Source: Prosopocoilus inquinatus (Eukaryota > Arthropoda > Insecta > Coleoptera > Lucanidae). From it: a stretch of 64,000 nt of DNA. The stretch lies in NCBI GenBank assembly GCA_036172665.1, contig JAYKNF010000053.1:1-64000 (forward strand), in the 5' to 3' direction. The position numbers were made by a program, and so were the translations under genes. This document shows positions 39,196 to 51,537 of this stretch, one piece after another; position 1 is the first letter of the stretch, and each line of letters starts with the position of its first letter. The notes beneath the pieces are model-generated. The model ran no database searches. It was not told the origin of the DNA and worked only from the letters and a program-made list of their open reading frames with translations.

Positions 39196-42100
39196 GAGTC
39201 CATCGAAACGTCAAATAACATGATAGATGAGTAAGTATCGATTAGATACATCACAGGAACAACGCTAATGCCTGTTGTTTCGTTTAAAACTATTTCCAGC
39301 TTCTGCTGCGTCCGAAAACGTCGTATCTCACATCAGAGCTACTGGAGTCCATCGAAACGCCAAATAAGATGATAGATGAGTAAGGATCGATTAGATACAG
39401 CACAGGAACAACGCTAATACGTGTTGTTTCGTTTAAAACTATTTCTAGCTCCTGCTGCGTCCAAAAACTTTGTATCTCACATCAGACTTACTGGAGTCCA
39501 TCCAAACGTCAAATAACATGATAGATGAGTAAGGATCGATTAGATACATCACAGGAACAACGCTAATGCGTGTTGTTTCGTTTAAAACTATTTCCAGCTT
39601 CTGCTGCGTCCGAAAATTTCGTTTCTCATATTAGAGTTACTGGAGTCCATCGAAACGCCAAATAACATGATAGATGAGTAAGTATCGATTAGATACATCA
39701 CAGGAACAACGCTAATGCGTGTTGTTTCGTTTAAAACTATTTCCAGCTTCAGCTGCGTCCGAGAACTTCGTATCTCACTTCAGAGTTACTGGAGCCCATC
39801 CAAACGTCAAATAACATGATAGGTGAGTAAGGATCGATTAGATACATCACAGGAACAACGCTAATACGTGTTGTTTCGTTTAAAACTATTTCCAGCTCCT
39901 GCTGCGTCCAAAAACTTTGTATCTCACATCAGACTTACTGGAGTCCATCCAAACGTCAAATAACATGTTAGATAAGTAAGGATTGTTTAGATACATCACA
40001 GGAACAACGCTAATGCGTGTTGTTTCGTTTAAAACTATTACCAGCTTCTGCTGCGTCCGAAAATTTCGTATCTCACATCAGAGATACTGGAGTCCATCCA
40101 AACGTCAAATAACATGATAGATGAGTAAGGATCGATTAGATACATCACAGGAACAACGCTAATACGTGTTGTTTCGTTTAAAACTATTTCTAGCTCCTGC
40201 TGCGTCCAAAAACTTCGTATATCACATCAGAGTTAGTAGAGTCCATCGAAACGTCAAATAACATGATAGATGAGTAAGGATCGATTAGATACATCACAGG
40301 CACAACGCTAATGCGTGTTGTTTCATTTAAAACTATTTCCAGCTTCTGCTGCGTCCGATAATTTCGTATCTCACATCAGAGTTACTGGAGTCCATCCAAA
40401 CGTCAAATAACATGATAGATGAGTAAGGATCGATTAGATACATCACAGGAACAACGCTAATGCGTGTTGTTTCGTTTAAAACTATTTCCAGCTTCTGCTG
40501 CGTCCGAAAACGTCGTATCTCACATCAGAGCTACTGGAGTCCATCGAAACGCCAAATAACATGATAGATGAGTAAGTATCGATTAGATACATCACAGGAA
40601 CAACGCTAATGCGTGTTGTTTCATTTAAAACTATTTCCAGCTTCTGCTGCGTCCGATAATTTCGTATCTCACATCAGAGTTACTGGAGTCCATCCAAACG
40701 TCAAATAACATGATAGATGAGTAAGGATCGATTAGATACATCACAGGAACAACGCTAATGCGTGTTGTTTCGTTTAAAACTATTTCCAGCTTCTGCTGCG
40801 TCCGAAAATTTCGTTTCTCACATTAGAGTTACTGGAGTCCATCGAAACGTCAAATAACATGATAGATGAGTAAGTATCGATTAGATACATCACAGGAACA
40901 ACGCTAATGCGTGTTGTTTCGTTTAAAACTATTTCCAGCTTCAGCTGCGTCCGAGAACTTCGTATCTCACTTCAGAGTTACTGGAGCCCATCCAAACGTC
41001 AAATAACATGATAGGTGAGTAAGGATCGATTAGATACATCACAGGAACAACGCTAATGCGTGTTGTTTCATTTAAAACTATTTCCAGCTTCTGCTGCGTC
41101 CGATAATTTCGTATCTCACATCAGAGTTACTGGAGTCCATCCAAACGTCAAATAACATGATAGATGAGTAAGGATCGATTAGATACATCACAGGAACAAC
41201 GCTAATGCGTGTTGTTTCGTTTAAAACTATTTCCAGCTTCAGCTGCGTCCGAGAACTTCGTATCTCACTTCAGAGTTACTGGAGCCCATCCAAACGTCAA
41301 ATAACATGATAGATGAGTAAGGATCGATTAGATACATCACAGGAACAACGCTAATACGTGTTGTTTCGTTTAAAACAATTTCCAGCTTCAGCTGCGTCCG
41401 AGAACTTCGTATCTCACATCAAAGTTACTGGAGTCCATCGAAACGCCAAATAACATGTTAGATGAGTAAGGATCGATTAGATACATCACAGGAACAACGC
41501 TAATGCGTGTTGTTTCGTTTAAAACTATTTCCAGCTCCTGCTGCGTCCAAAAACGTCGTATCTCTCATCAGAGTTACTGGAGTCCGTCCAAACGTCAAAT
41601 AACATGATAGATGAGTAAGGATCGATTAGTTACATCACAGGAACAACGCTAATATGTGTTGTTTCGTTTAAAACTATTTCCAGCTGCTGCTGCGTCCGAA
41701 AATTTCGTATCTCACATTAGAGTTACTGGAGTCCATCGAAACGTCAAATAACATAGTAGCTAAGTAAGGATCGATTAGATACATCACAGGAACAACGCTA
41801 ATACGTGTTTTTTCGTTCTAAACTATTTCCAGCTACTGCTGCGTCCAAAAACTTTGTATCTCACATCAGAGTTACTGGAGTCCATCCAAACGTCAAATAA
41901 CATGATAGATGAGTAAGGATCGATTAGATACATCCCAGGAACAACGCTAATACGTGTTGTTTCGTTTAAAACTATTTCCAGCTTCTGCTGCGTCCGAAAA
42001 CTTCGTATCTCACATCAGAGTTACTGGAGTGCATCGAAACGTCAAATAACATGATAGATAAGTAAGGATCGATTAGATACAGCACAGGAACAACGCTAAT

Positions 42101-43467
42101 ACGTGTTGTTTCGTTTAAAACTATTTCCAGCTCCTGCTGCGTCCAAAAACTTTGTATCTCACATCAGACTTACTGGAGTCCATCCAAACGTCAAATAACA
42201 TGATAGATGAGTAAGGATCGATTAGATACATCACAGGAACAACGCTAATGCGTGTTGTTTCGTTTAAAACTATTTCCAGCTTCTGCTGCGTCCGAAAATT
42301 TCGTTTCTCACATTAGAGTTACTGGAGTCCATCGAAACGTCAAATAACATGATAGATGAGTAAGGATCGATTAGATACATCACAGGAACAACGCTAATGC
42401 GTGTTGTTTCGTTTAAAACTATTTCCAGCTTCTGCTGCGTCCGAAAACGTTGTATCTCACATCAGAGCTACTGGAGTCCATCGAAACGCCAAATAAGATG
42501 ATAGATGAGTAAGGATCGATTAGATACAGCACAGGAACAACGCTAATGCGTGTTGTTTCGTTTAAAACTATTTCCAGCTTCTGCTGCGTCCGAAAACGTT
42601 GTATCTCACATCAGAGCTACTGGAGTCCATCGAAACGCCAAATAAGATGATAGATGAGTAAGGATCGATTAGTTACATCACAGGAACAACGCTAATATGT
42701 GTTGTTTCGTTTAAAACTATTTCCAGCTGCTGCTGCGTCCGAAAATTTCGTATCTCACATTAGAGTTACTGGAGTCCATCGAAACGTCAAATAACATAGT
42801 AGCTAAGTAAGGATCGATTAGATACATCACAGGAACAACGCTAATACGTGTTTTTTCGTTCTAAACTATTTCCAGCTACTGCTGCGTCCAAAAACTTTGT
42901 ATCTCACATCAGAGTTACTGGAGTCCATCCAAACGTCAAATAACATGATAGATGAGTAAGGATCGATTAGATACATCCCAGGAACAACGCTAATACGTGT
43001 TGTTTCGTTTAAAACTATTTCCAGCTTCTGCTGCGTCCGAAAACTTCGTATCTCACATCAGAGTTACTGGAGTGCATCGAAACGTCAAATAACATGATAG
43101 ATAAGTAAGGATCGATTAGATACAGCACAGGAACAACGCTAATACGTGTTGTTTCGTTTAAAACTATTTCCAGCTCCTGCTGCGTCCAAAAACTTTGTAT
43201 CTCACATCAGACTTACTGGAGTCCATCCAAACGTCAAATAACATGATAGATGAGTAAGGATCGATTAGATACATCACAGGAACAACGCTAATGCGTGTTG
43301 TTTCATTTAAAACTATTTCCAGCTTCTGCTGCGTCCGATAATTTCGTATCTCACATCAGAGTTACTGGAGTCCATCCAAACGTCAAATAACATGATAGAT
43401 GAGTAAGGATCGATTAGATACATCACAGGAACAACGCTAATGCGTGTTGTTTCGTTTAAAACTATTT
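39191..43467 (-). repeat. Left arm, outer part: mirror of 59049-63325
   Basis: Read on the minus strand from 43467 down, the units are t12 t1b t5 t6 t7 t8/t2 t2 t3 t1b t5 t6 t7 t8 t10 t11 t12 t13 t3 t12 t14 t12 t15 t16 t17/t1b t13 t3* t1 t2 and part of t3. This is the series found at 59049-63325. Matched positions sum to 102516 throughout, for example the t3* marker (39633 and 62883). The rare change giving taatgcctgt near 39268 matches acaggcatta at 63241-63250. One difference noticed is gttagtagag near 40231, where the other arm has the complement of ctctagtaac. Confidence 0.93.
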
Positions 43468-43517
43468 CCAGCTTCTGCTGCGTCCGAAAATTTCGTTTCT
43501 TTCGTTTAAAACTATTT
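43468..43517 (-). repeat. 50-bp monomer remnant, left arm
   Basis: Only the two ends of a monomer remain, joined at the reverse complement of cgaaagaaacgaaat, so 99 bp of a normal unit are missing. It is the mirror of 58999-59048. The neighbouring unit 43518-43665 is 148 bp because one base of the ttttcgg run is lost. Confidence 0.9.
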
Positions 43518-44112
43518 CCAGCTGCTGCTGCGTCCGAAACGTCGTATCTCACATCAGAGTTACTGGAGTCCATCGAAACGCCAAATAACATGATAGATGA
43601 GTAAGGATCGATTAGATACATCACAGGAACAACGCTAATGCGTGTTGTTTCGTTTAAAACTATTTCCAGCTTCTGCTGCTTCCGAGGACTTTGTATCCTA
43701 CATCAGACTTACTGGAGTCCATCCAAACGTCAAATAACATGTTAGATAAGTAAGGATCGTTTAGATACATCACAGGAACAACGCTAATGCGTGTTGTTTC
43801 GTTTTAAACTATTTCCAGCTTCTGCTGCGTCCGAAAATTTCGTATCTCACATCAGAGATACTGGAGTCCATCCAAACGTCAAATAACATGATAGATGAGT
43901 AAGGATCGATTAGATACATCACAGGAATAACGCTAATACGTGTTGTTTCGTTTAAAATTATTTCCAGCTCTTGCTGCGTCCAAAAACTTCGTATCTCACA
44001 TCAGAGTTACTAGAGTCCATCGAAACGTCAAATAACATGACAGATGAGTAAGGATCGATTAGATACATCACAGGAACAACGCTAATGCGTGTTGTTTCGT
44101 TTAAAACTATTT

Positions 44113-44337
44113 CCAGCTTCTGCTGCGTCCGAAAATTTCGTATCTCACATCATAGTTACTGGAGTCCATCGAAACGCCAAATAACATGATAGATGAGTAA
44201 GGATCGATTAGATACAGCACAGGAACAACGCTAATACGTGTTGTTTGAAACGTCAAATAACATGATAGATGAGTAAGGATCGATTACATACATCACAGGA
44301 ACAACGCTAATGCGTGTTGTTTCATTTAAAACTATTT
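44113..44337 (-). repeat. Deletion fusion of two monomers (225 bp), left arm
   Basis: The sequence gttgtttgaaacgtc joins the start of one unit directly to the middle of its neighbour, removing 73 bp from a two-unit stretch (225 instead of 298). It mirrors 58179-58403 exactly, including the fusion point at 44244-44250 against 58266-58272. Confidence 0.9.
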
Positions 44338-46870
44338 CCAGCTTCTGCTGCGTCCGAAAATTTCGTATCTCACATCAGAGTTACTGGAGTCCATCGAAAC
44401 GTCAAATAACATAGTAGCTAAGTAGGGATCGATTAGATACATAACAGGAACAACGCTAATACGTGTTGTTTCGTTCAAAACTATTTCCAGCTTCTGCTGC
44501 GTCCAAAAACTTTGTATCTCACATCAGAGTTACTGGAGTCCATCCAAACGTCAAATAACATGATAGATGAGTAAGGATCAATTAGATACATCACAGGAAC
44601 AACGCTAATACGTGTTGTATCGTTTAAAACTATTTCCAGCTTCTGCTGCGTCCGATAACTTTGTATCTCACATCAGAGTTACTGGAGTCCGTCCAAACGT
44701 CAAATAACATGATAGATGAGTAAGGATCGATTAGATACATCACAGGAACAACGCTAATACGTGTTGTTTCGTTCAAAACTATTTCCAGCTTCTGCTGCGT
44801 CCGAGAAATTTGTATCTCACACCAGAGTTACTAGAGTCCATTCAAACGTCAAATAACATGATAGATGAGTAAGGATCGATTAGATACATCACAGGAACAA
44901 CGCTAATACGTGTTGTTTCGCTTAAAACTATTTCCAGCTTCTGCTGCGTTCGAAAACTTCTTATCTCACATCAGAGTTACTGGAGTCCATCGTAATATCA
45001 AATAACATGATAGATAAGTAAGGATCGTTTAGATACATCACAGGAACAACGCTAATGCGTGTTGTTTCGTTCAAAACTATTTCCAGCTTCTGCTGCGTCC
45101 GAAAATTTCGTATCTCACATCAGAGTTACTGGAGTCCATCGAAACGCCAAATAACAGGACAGATGAGTAAGGATCGATTAGGTACATCACAGGAACAACG
45201 CTAATGCGTGTTGTTTCGTTTAAAACTATTTCCAGCTTCTGCTGCGTCCGAAAATTTTGTATCTCACATCATAGTTACTGGAGTCCATCGAAACGTCAAA
45301 TAACATGATAGATAAGTAAGGATCGATTAGATACATCACAGGAACAACGCTAATACGTGTTGTTTCGTTTAAAACTATTTCCAGCTTCAGCTGCGTCCGA
45401 GAACTTCGTATCTCACATCAAAGTTACTGGAGTCCATCGAAACGCCAAATAACATGATAGATGAGTAAGGATCGATTAGATACATCACAGGAACAACGCT
45501 AATACGTGTTGTTTCATTTAAAACTATTTCCAGCTTCAGCTGCGTCCGAGAACTTCGTATCTCACATCAAAGTTACTGGAGTCCATCGAAACGCCAAATA
45601 ACATGATAGATGAGTAAGGATCGATTAGATACATCACAGGAACAACGCTAATGCGTGTTGTTTCTTTTAAAGCTATTTAGAGCTTCTGCTGCGTCCGAAA
45701 ACGTCGTATCTCACATCAGAGCTACTGGAGTCCATCGAAACGCCAAATAACATGACAGATTAGTAAGGATCGATTAGATACAGCACAGGAACAACGCTGA
45801 TACGTGTTGTTTCGTTTAAAACTATTTCCAGCTCCTGCTGCGTCCAAAAACTTTGTATCTCACATCAGACTTACTGGAGTCCATCCAAACGTCAAATAAC
45901 ATGTTAGATAAGTAAGAATCGTTTAGATACATCACAGGAACAACGCTAATACGTGTTGTTTCGTTCAAAACTATTTCCAGCTTCTACTGCGTCCGAGAAC
46001 TTTGTATCTCTCATCAGAGTTACTGGAGTCCGTCCAAACGTCAAATAACATGATAGATGAGTAAGGATCGATTAGTTACATCACAGGAACAACGCTAATA
46101 TGTGTTGTTTCGTTTAAAACTATTTCCAGCTGCTGCTGCGTCCGAAAATTTCGTATCTCACATTAGAGTTACTGGAGTCCATCGAAACGTCAAATAACAT
46201 AGTAGCTAAGTAGGGATCGATTAGATACATCACAGGAACAACGCTAATACGTGTTGTTTCGTTCAAAACTATTTCCAGCTTCTGCTGCGTCCAAAAACTT
46301 TGTATCTCACATCAGAGTTACTGGAGTCCATCCAAACGTCAAATAACATGATAGATGAGTAAGGATCAATTAGATACATCACAGGAACAACGCTAATACG
46401 TGTTGTTTCGTTTAAAACTATTTCCAGCTTCTGCTGCGTCCGATAACTTCGTATCTCACTTCAGAGTTACTGGAGCCCATCCAAACGTCAAATAACATGA
46501 TAGATGAGTAAGGATCGATTAGATACATCACAGGAACAACGCTAATACGTGTTGTTTCGTTTAAAACAATTTCCAGCTTCTGCTGCGTCCGATAACTTTG
46601 TATCTCACATCAGAGTTACTGGAGTCCGTCCAAACGTCAAATAACATGATAGATGAGTAAGGATCGATTAGATACATCACAGGAACAACGCTAATGCGTG
46701 TTGTTTCGTTTAAAACTATTTCCAGCTTCTGCTGCGTCCGATAACTTTGTATCTCACATCAGAGTTACTGGAGTCCGTCCAAACGTCAAATAACATGATA
46801 GATGAGTAAGGATCGATTAGATACATCACAGGAACAACGCTAATACGTGTTGTTTCGTTTAAAACTATTT

Positions 46871-47317
46871 CTAGCTCCTGCTGCGTCCAAAAACTTCGTA
46901 TATCACATCAGAGTTACTAGAGTCCATCGAAACGTCAAATAACATGATAGATGAGTAAGGATCGATTAGATACATCACAGGCACAACGCTAATGCGTGTT
47001 GTTTCATTTAAAACTATTTCCAGCTTCTGCTGCGTCCGATAACTTCGTATCTCACTTCAGAGTTACTGGAGCCCATCCAAACGTCAAATAACATGATAGA
47101 TGAGTAAGGATCGATTAGATACATCACAGGAACAACGCTAATACGTGTTGTTTCGTTTAAAACAATTTCCAGCTTCTGCTGCGTCCGATAACTTTGTATC
47201 TCACATCAGAGTTACTGGAGTCCGTCCAAACGTCAAATAACATGATAGATGAGTAAGGATCGATTAGATACATCACAGGAACAACGCTAATGCGTGTTGT
47301 TTCGTTTAAAACTATTT
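46871..47317 (-). repeat. Three-monomer stretch with island units re-duplicated
   Basis: After the t15 unit 46871-47019 (mirror of 55497-55645), the block returns to two island-type units: 47020-47168 (gataacttcg with cttcagag and gagcccatcc) and 47169-47317 (gataactttg with gagtccgtcc). These repeat 46424-46721 four units earlier. In the right arm the corresponding place holds nine ordinary units (54156-55496). The left arm therefore has a 298-bp gain and a 1341-bp loss here. Confidence 0.82.
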
Positions 47318-49786
47318 CCAGCTTCTGCTGCGTCCGAAAACGTCGTATCTCACATCAGAGCTACTGGAGTCCATCGAAACGCCAAATAAGATGATAGATG
47401 AGTAAGGATCGATTAGATACAGCACAGGAACAACGCTAATACGTGTTGTTTCGTTTAAAACTATTTCTAGCTCCTGCTGCGTCCAAAAACTTTGTATCTC
47501 ACATCAGACTTACTGGAGTCCATCCAAACGTCAAATAACATGATAGATGAGTAAGGATCGATTAGATACATCACAGGAACAACGCTAATGCGTGTTGTTT
47601 CGTTTAAAACTATTTCCAGCTTCAGCTGCGTCCGAGAACTTCGTATCTCACTTCAGAGTTACTGGAGCCCATCCAAACGTCAAATAACATGATAGGTGAG
47701 TAAGGATCGATTAGTTACATCACAGGAACAACGCTAATATGTGTTGTTTCGTTTAAAACTATTTCCAGCTGCTGCTGCGTCCGAAAATTTCGTATCTCAC
47801 ATTAGAGTTACTGGAGTCCATCGAAACGTCAAATAACATAGTAGCTAAGTAAGGATCGATTAGATACATCACAGGAACAACGCTAATACGTGCTTTTTCG
47901 TTCTAAACTATTTCCAGCTACTGCTGCGTCCAAAAACTTTGTATCTCACATCAGACTTACTGGAGTCCATCCAAACGTCAAATAACATGTTAGATAAGTA
48001 AGGATTGTTTAGATACATCACAGGAACAACGCTAATGCGTGTTGTTTCGTTTAAAACTATTACCAGCTTCTGCTGCGTCCGAAAATTTCGTATCTCACAT
48101 CAGAGATACTGGAGTCCATCCAAACGTCAAATAACATGATAGATGAGTAAGGATCGATTAGATACATCACAGGAACAACGCTAATACGTGTTGTTTCGTT
48201 TAAAACTATTTCTAGCTCCTGCTGCGTCCAAAAACTTCGTATATCACATCAGAGTTACTAGAGTCCATCGAAACGTCAAATAACATGATAGATGAGTAAG
48301 GATCGATTAGATACATCACAGGCACAACGCTAATGCGTGTTGTTTCGTTTAAAACTATTTCCAGCTTCTGCTGCGTCCGAAAACGTCGTATCTCACATCA
48401 GAGCTACTGGAGTCCATCGAAACGCCAAATAACATGATAGATGAGTAAGTATCGATTAGATACATCACAGGAACAACGCTAATGCGTGTTGTTTCATTTA
48501 AAACTATTTCCAGCTTCTGCTGCGTCCGATAATTTCGTATCTCACATCAGAGTTACTGGAGTCCATCCAAACGTCAAATAACATGATAGATGAGTAAGGA
48601 TCGATTAGATACATCACAGGAACAACGCTAATGCGTGTTGTTTCGTTTAAAACTATTTCCAGCTTCTGCTGCGTCCGAAAATTTCGTTTCTCACATTAGA
48701 GTTACTGGAGTCCATCGAAACGTCAAATAACATGATAGATGAGTAAGTATCGATTAGATACATCACAGGAACAACGCTAATGCGTGTTGTTTCGTTTAAA
48801 ACTATTTCCAGCTTCAGCTGCGTCCGAGAACTTCGTATCTCACTTCAGAGTTACTGGAGCCCATCCAAACGTCAAATAACATGATAGGTGAGTAAGGATC
48901 GATTAGATACATCACAGGAACAACGCTAATGCGTGTTGTTTCATTTAAAACTATTTCCAGCTTCTGCTGCGTCCGATAATTTCGTATCTCACATCAGAGT
49001 TACTGGAGTCCATCCAAACGTCAAATAACATGATAGATGAGTAAGGATCGATTAGATACATCACAGGAACAACGCTAATGCGTGTTGTTTCGTTTAAAAC
49101 TATTTCCAGCTTCAGCTGCGTCCGAGAACTTCGTATCTCACTTCAGAGTTACTGGAGCCCATCCAAACGTCAAATAACATGATAGATGAGTAAGGATCGA
49201 TTAGATACATCACAGGAACAACGCTAATACGTGTTGTTTCGCTTAAAACAATTTCCAGCTTCAGCTGCGTCCGAGAACTTCGTATCTCACATCAAAGTTA
49301 CTGGAGTCCATCGAAACGCCAAATAACATGTTAGATGAGTAAGGATCGATTAGATACATCACAGGAACAACGCTAATGCGTGTTGTTTCGTTTAAAACTA
49401 TTTCCAGCTTCTGCTGCGTCCGAAAACGTCGTATCTCACATCAGAGCTACTGGAGTCCATCGAAACGACAAATAACATGATAGATGAGTAAGGATCGATT
49501 AGATACATCACAGGAACAACGCTAATACGTGTTGTTTCGCTTAAAACAATTTCCAGCTTCAGCTGCGTCCGAGAACTTCGTATCTCACATCAAAGTTACT
49601 GGAGTCCATCGAAACGCCAAATAACATGTTAGATGAGTAAGGATTGATTAGATACAGCACAGGAACAACGCTAATACGTGTTGTTTCATTTAAAACTATT
49701 TCCAGCTCCTGCTGCGTCCAAAAACGTCGTATCTCTCATCAGAGTTACTGGAGTCCGTCCAAACGTCAAATAACATGATAGATGAG
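47318..49786 (-). repeat. Left arm, inner part: mirror of 51538-54155
   Basis: Read on the plus strand from left to right the reverse-oriented units are t2 t1 t18 t7 t17 t16 t15 t14 t12 t3 t13 t12 t11 t10, two t9/t10 hybrids and part of t8. This is the mirror of 51538-54155, except that the t12 unit between t15 and t14 is missing here. The two hybrids with cgcttaaaac and ggattgatta match the unusual units at 51623-51920, so both arms inherited the same rearranged pair. From outer anchors to here the left arm is exactly 8 monomers (1192 bp) shorter. Confidence 0.88.
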
Positions 49787-49816
49787 TTTTTCAAATAACA
49801 TGATAGAGAAGTTTTT
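49766..49816. other. Inversion junction 2 with 25-bp tandem duplication
   Basis: Reverse-oriented sequence ends at gatgag (49786). A 26-base stretch tcaaataacatgataga plus tgagttttt (49766-49791) is followed by a near copy, the same 17 bases plus gaagttttt (49791-49816), with a period of 25 bp and two mismatches. The second copy runs straight into forward-oriented ttttggacgcagcagg. A small duplication at the joint, with agttttt shared at both ends (49785-49791 and 49810-49816), suggests serial template switching during repair or replication. Confidence 0.88.
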
Positions 49817-49834
49817 GGACGCAGCAGGAGCTAG

Positions 49835-51537
49835 AAATAGTTTTAAACGAAACAACACGTATTAGCGTTGTTCCTGTGATGTATCTAATCGATCCTTACT
49901 CATCTATCATGTTATTTGACGTTTGGATGGACTCCAGTAACTCTGATGTGAGATACGAAATTTTCGGACGCAGCAGAAGCTGGTAATAGTTTTAAACGAA
50001 ACAACACGCATTAGCGTTGTTCCTGTGATGTATCTAAACAATCCTTACTTATCTAACATGTTATTTGACGTTTGGATGGACTCCAGTAAGTCTGATGTGA
50101 GATACAAAGTTTTTGGACGCAGCAGGAGCTGGAAATAGTTTTAAACGAAACAACACGTATTAGCGTTGTTCCTGTGATGTATCTAATCGATCCTTACTCA
50201 CCTATCATGTTATTTGACGTTTGGATGGGCTCCAGTAACTCTGAAGTGAGATACGAAGTTCTCGGACGCAGCTGAAGCTGGAAATAGTTTTAAACGAAAC
50301 AACACGCATTAGCGTTGTTCCTGTGATGTATCTAATCGATACTTACTCATCTATCATGTTATTTGGCGTTTCGATGGACTCCAGTAACTCTAATATGAGA
50401 AACGAAATTTTCGGACGCAGCAGAAGCTGGAAATAGTTTTAAACGAAACAACACGCATTAGCGTTGTTCCTGTGATGTATCTAATCGATCCTTACTCATC
50501 TATCATGTTATTTGACGTTTGGATGGACTCCAGTAAGTCTGATGTGAGATACAAAGTTTTTGGACGCAGCAGGAGCTAGAAATAGTTTTAAACGAAACAA
50601 CACGTATTAGCGTTGTTCCTGTGCTGTATCTAATCGATCCTTACTCATCTATCATCTTATTTGGCGTTTCGATGGACTCCAGTAGCTCTGATGTGAGATA
50701 CGACGTTTTCGGACGCAGCAGAAGCTGGAAATAGTTTTAAACGAAACAACACGCATTAGCGTTGTTCCTGTGATGTATCTAATCGATACTTACTCATCTA
50801 TCATGTTATTTGACGTTTCGATGGACTCCAGTAACTCTAATGTGAGAAACGAAATTTTCGGACGCAGCAGAAGCTGGAAATAGTTTTAAACGAAACAACA
50901 CGTATTAGCGTTGTTCCTGGGATGTATCTAATCGATCCTTACTCATCTATCATGTTATTTGACGTTTGGATGGACTCCAGTAACTCTGATGTGAGATACA
51001 AAGTTTTTGGACGCAGCAGGAGCTGGAAATAGTTTTAAACGAAACAACACGTATTAGCGTTGTTCCTGTGCTGTATCTAATCGATCCTTACTTATCTATC
51101 ATGTTATTTGACGTTTCGATGCACTCCAGTAACTCTGATGTGAGATACGAAGTTTTCGGACGCAGCAGAAGCTGGAAATAGTTTTAAACGAAACAACACG
51201 TATTAGCGTTGTTCCTGGGATGTATCTAATCGATCCTTACTCATCTATCATGTTATTTGACGTTTGGATGGACTCCAGTAACTCTGATGTGAGATACAAA
51301 GTTTTTGGACGCAGCAGTAGCTGGAAATAGTTTAGAACGAAAAAACACGTATTAGCGTTGTTCCTGTGATGTATCTAATCGATCCTTACTTAGCTACTAT
51401 GTTATTTGACGTTTCGATGGACTCCAGTAACTCTAATGTGAGATACGAAATTTTCGGACGCAGCAGCAGCTGGAAATAGTTTTAAACGAAACAACACATA
51501 TTAGCGTTGTTCCTGTGATGTAACTAATCGATCCTTA
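49835..51537 (+). repeat. Palindrome spacer, direct copy of 62327 onward
   Basis: Units: t16-like (with gtaactctg), t17/t1b, t13, t3*, t1 t2 t3 t4 t5 t6 t7 and part of t8. The series 49835-51473 is the same as 62327-63965 at an offset of 12492 bp, including the t17/t1b hybrid and the t3* marker (50391 and 62883). So the spacer between the inverted arms repeats, in direct orientation, the sequence at the outer edge of the right arm. Confidence 0.88.

Larger units (their letters stand above)
43468..46870 (-). repeat. Diverged island, copy 2 (mirror of 55646-59048)
   Basis: This island carries the same degenerate units as the right arm, in mirror order, with the same private changes: aacaggaca near 45152, gtaatatcaa near 44992, ggaataacgc near 43924, ataacaggaac near 44451, and cttccgaggac near 43680. 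The two length-aberrant units are included. Differences noticed from the other arm are single bases, for example gataactttg here against the complement of acaaaggtatcgg at 57852. The 11 units nearest 46870 correspond to copy 1 at 33075-34713. Confidence 0.9.
39191..49786 (-). repeat. Reverse-oriented array block 2
   Basis: All units are reverse complements of the forward monomer, recognised by ctatttccagc, cgattagata and the box cgtttaaaac. Read from its right end it runs through the same series of variants as 51538-63325. It therefore forms the left arm of a large inverted repeat with the right part of the window. It contains a diverged island (43468-46870), two broken units, and small rearrangements that the right arm lacks. 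Confidence 0.95.

Noticed and set aside
43313..43624. Identical 103-codon frame on the minus strand
   Set aside because: It is the mirror copy of the previous frame in the left palindrome arm. Identity reflects the inverted duplication, not protein conservation by selection.
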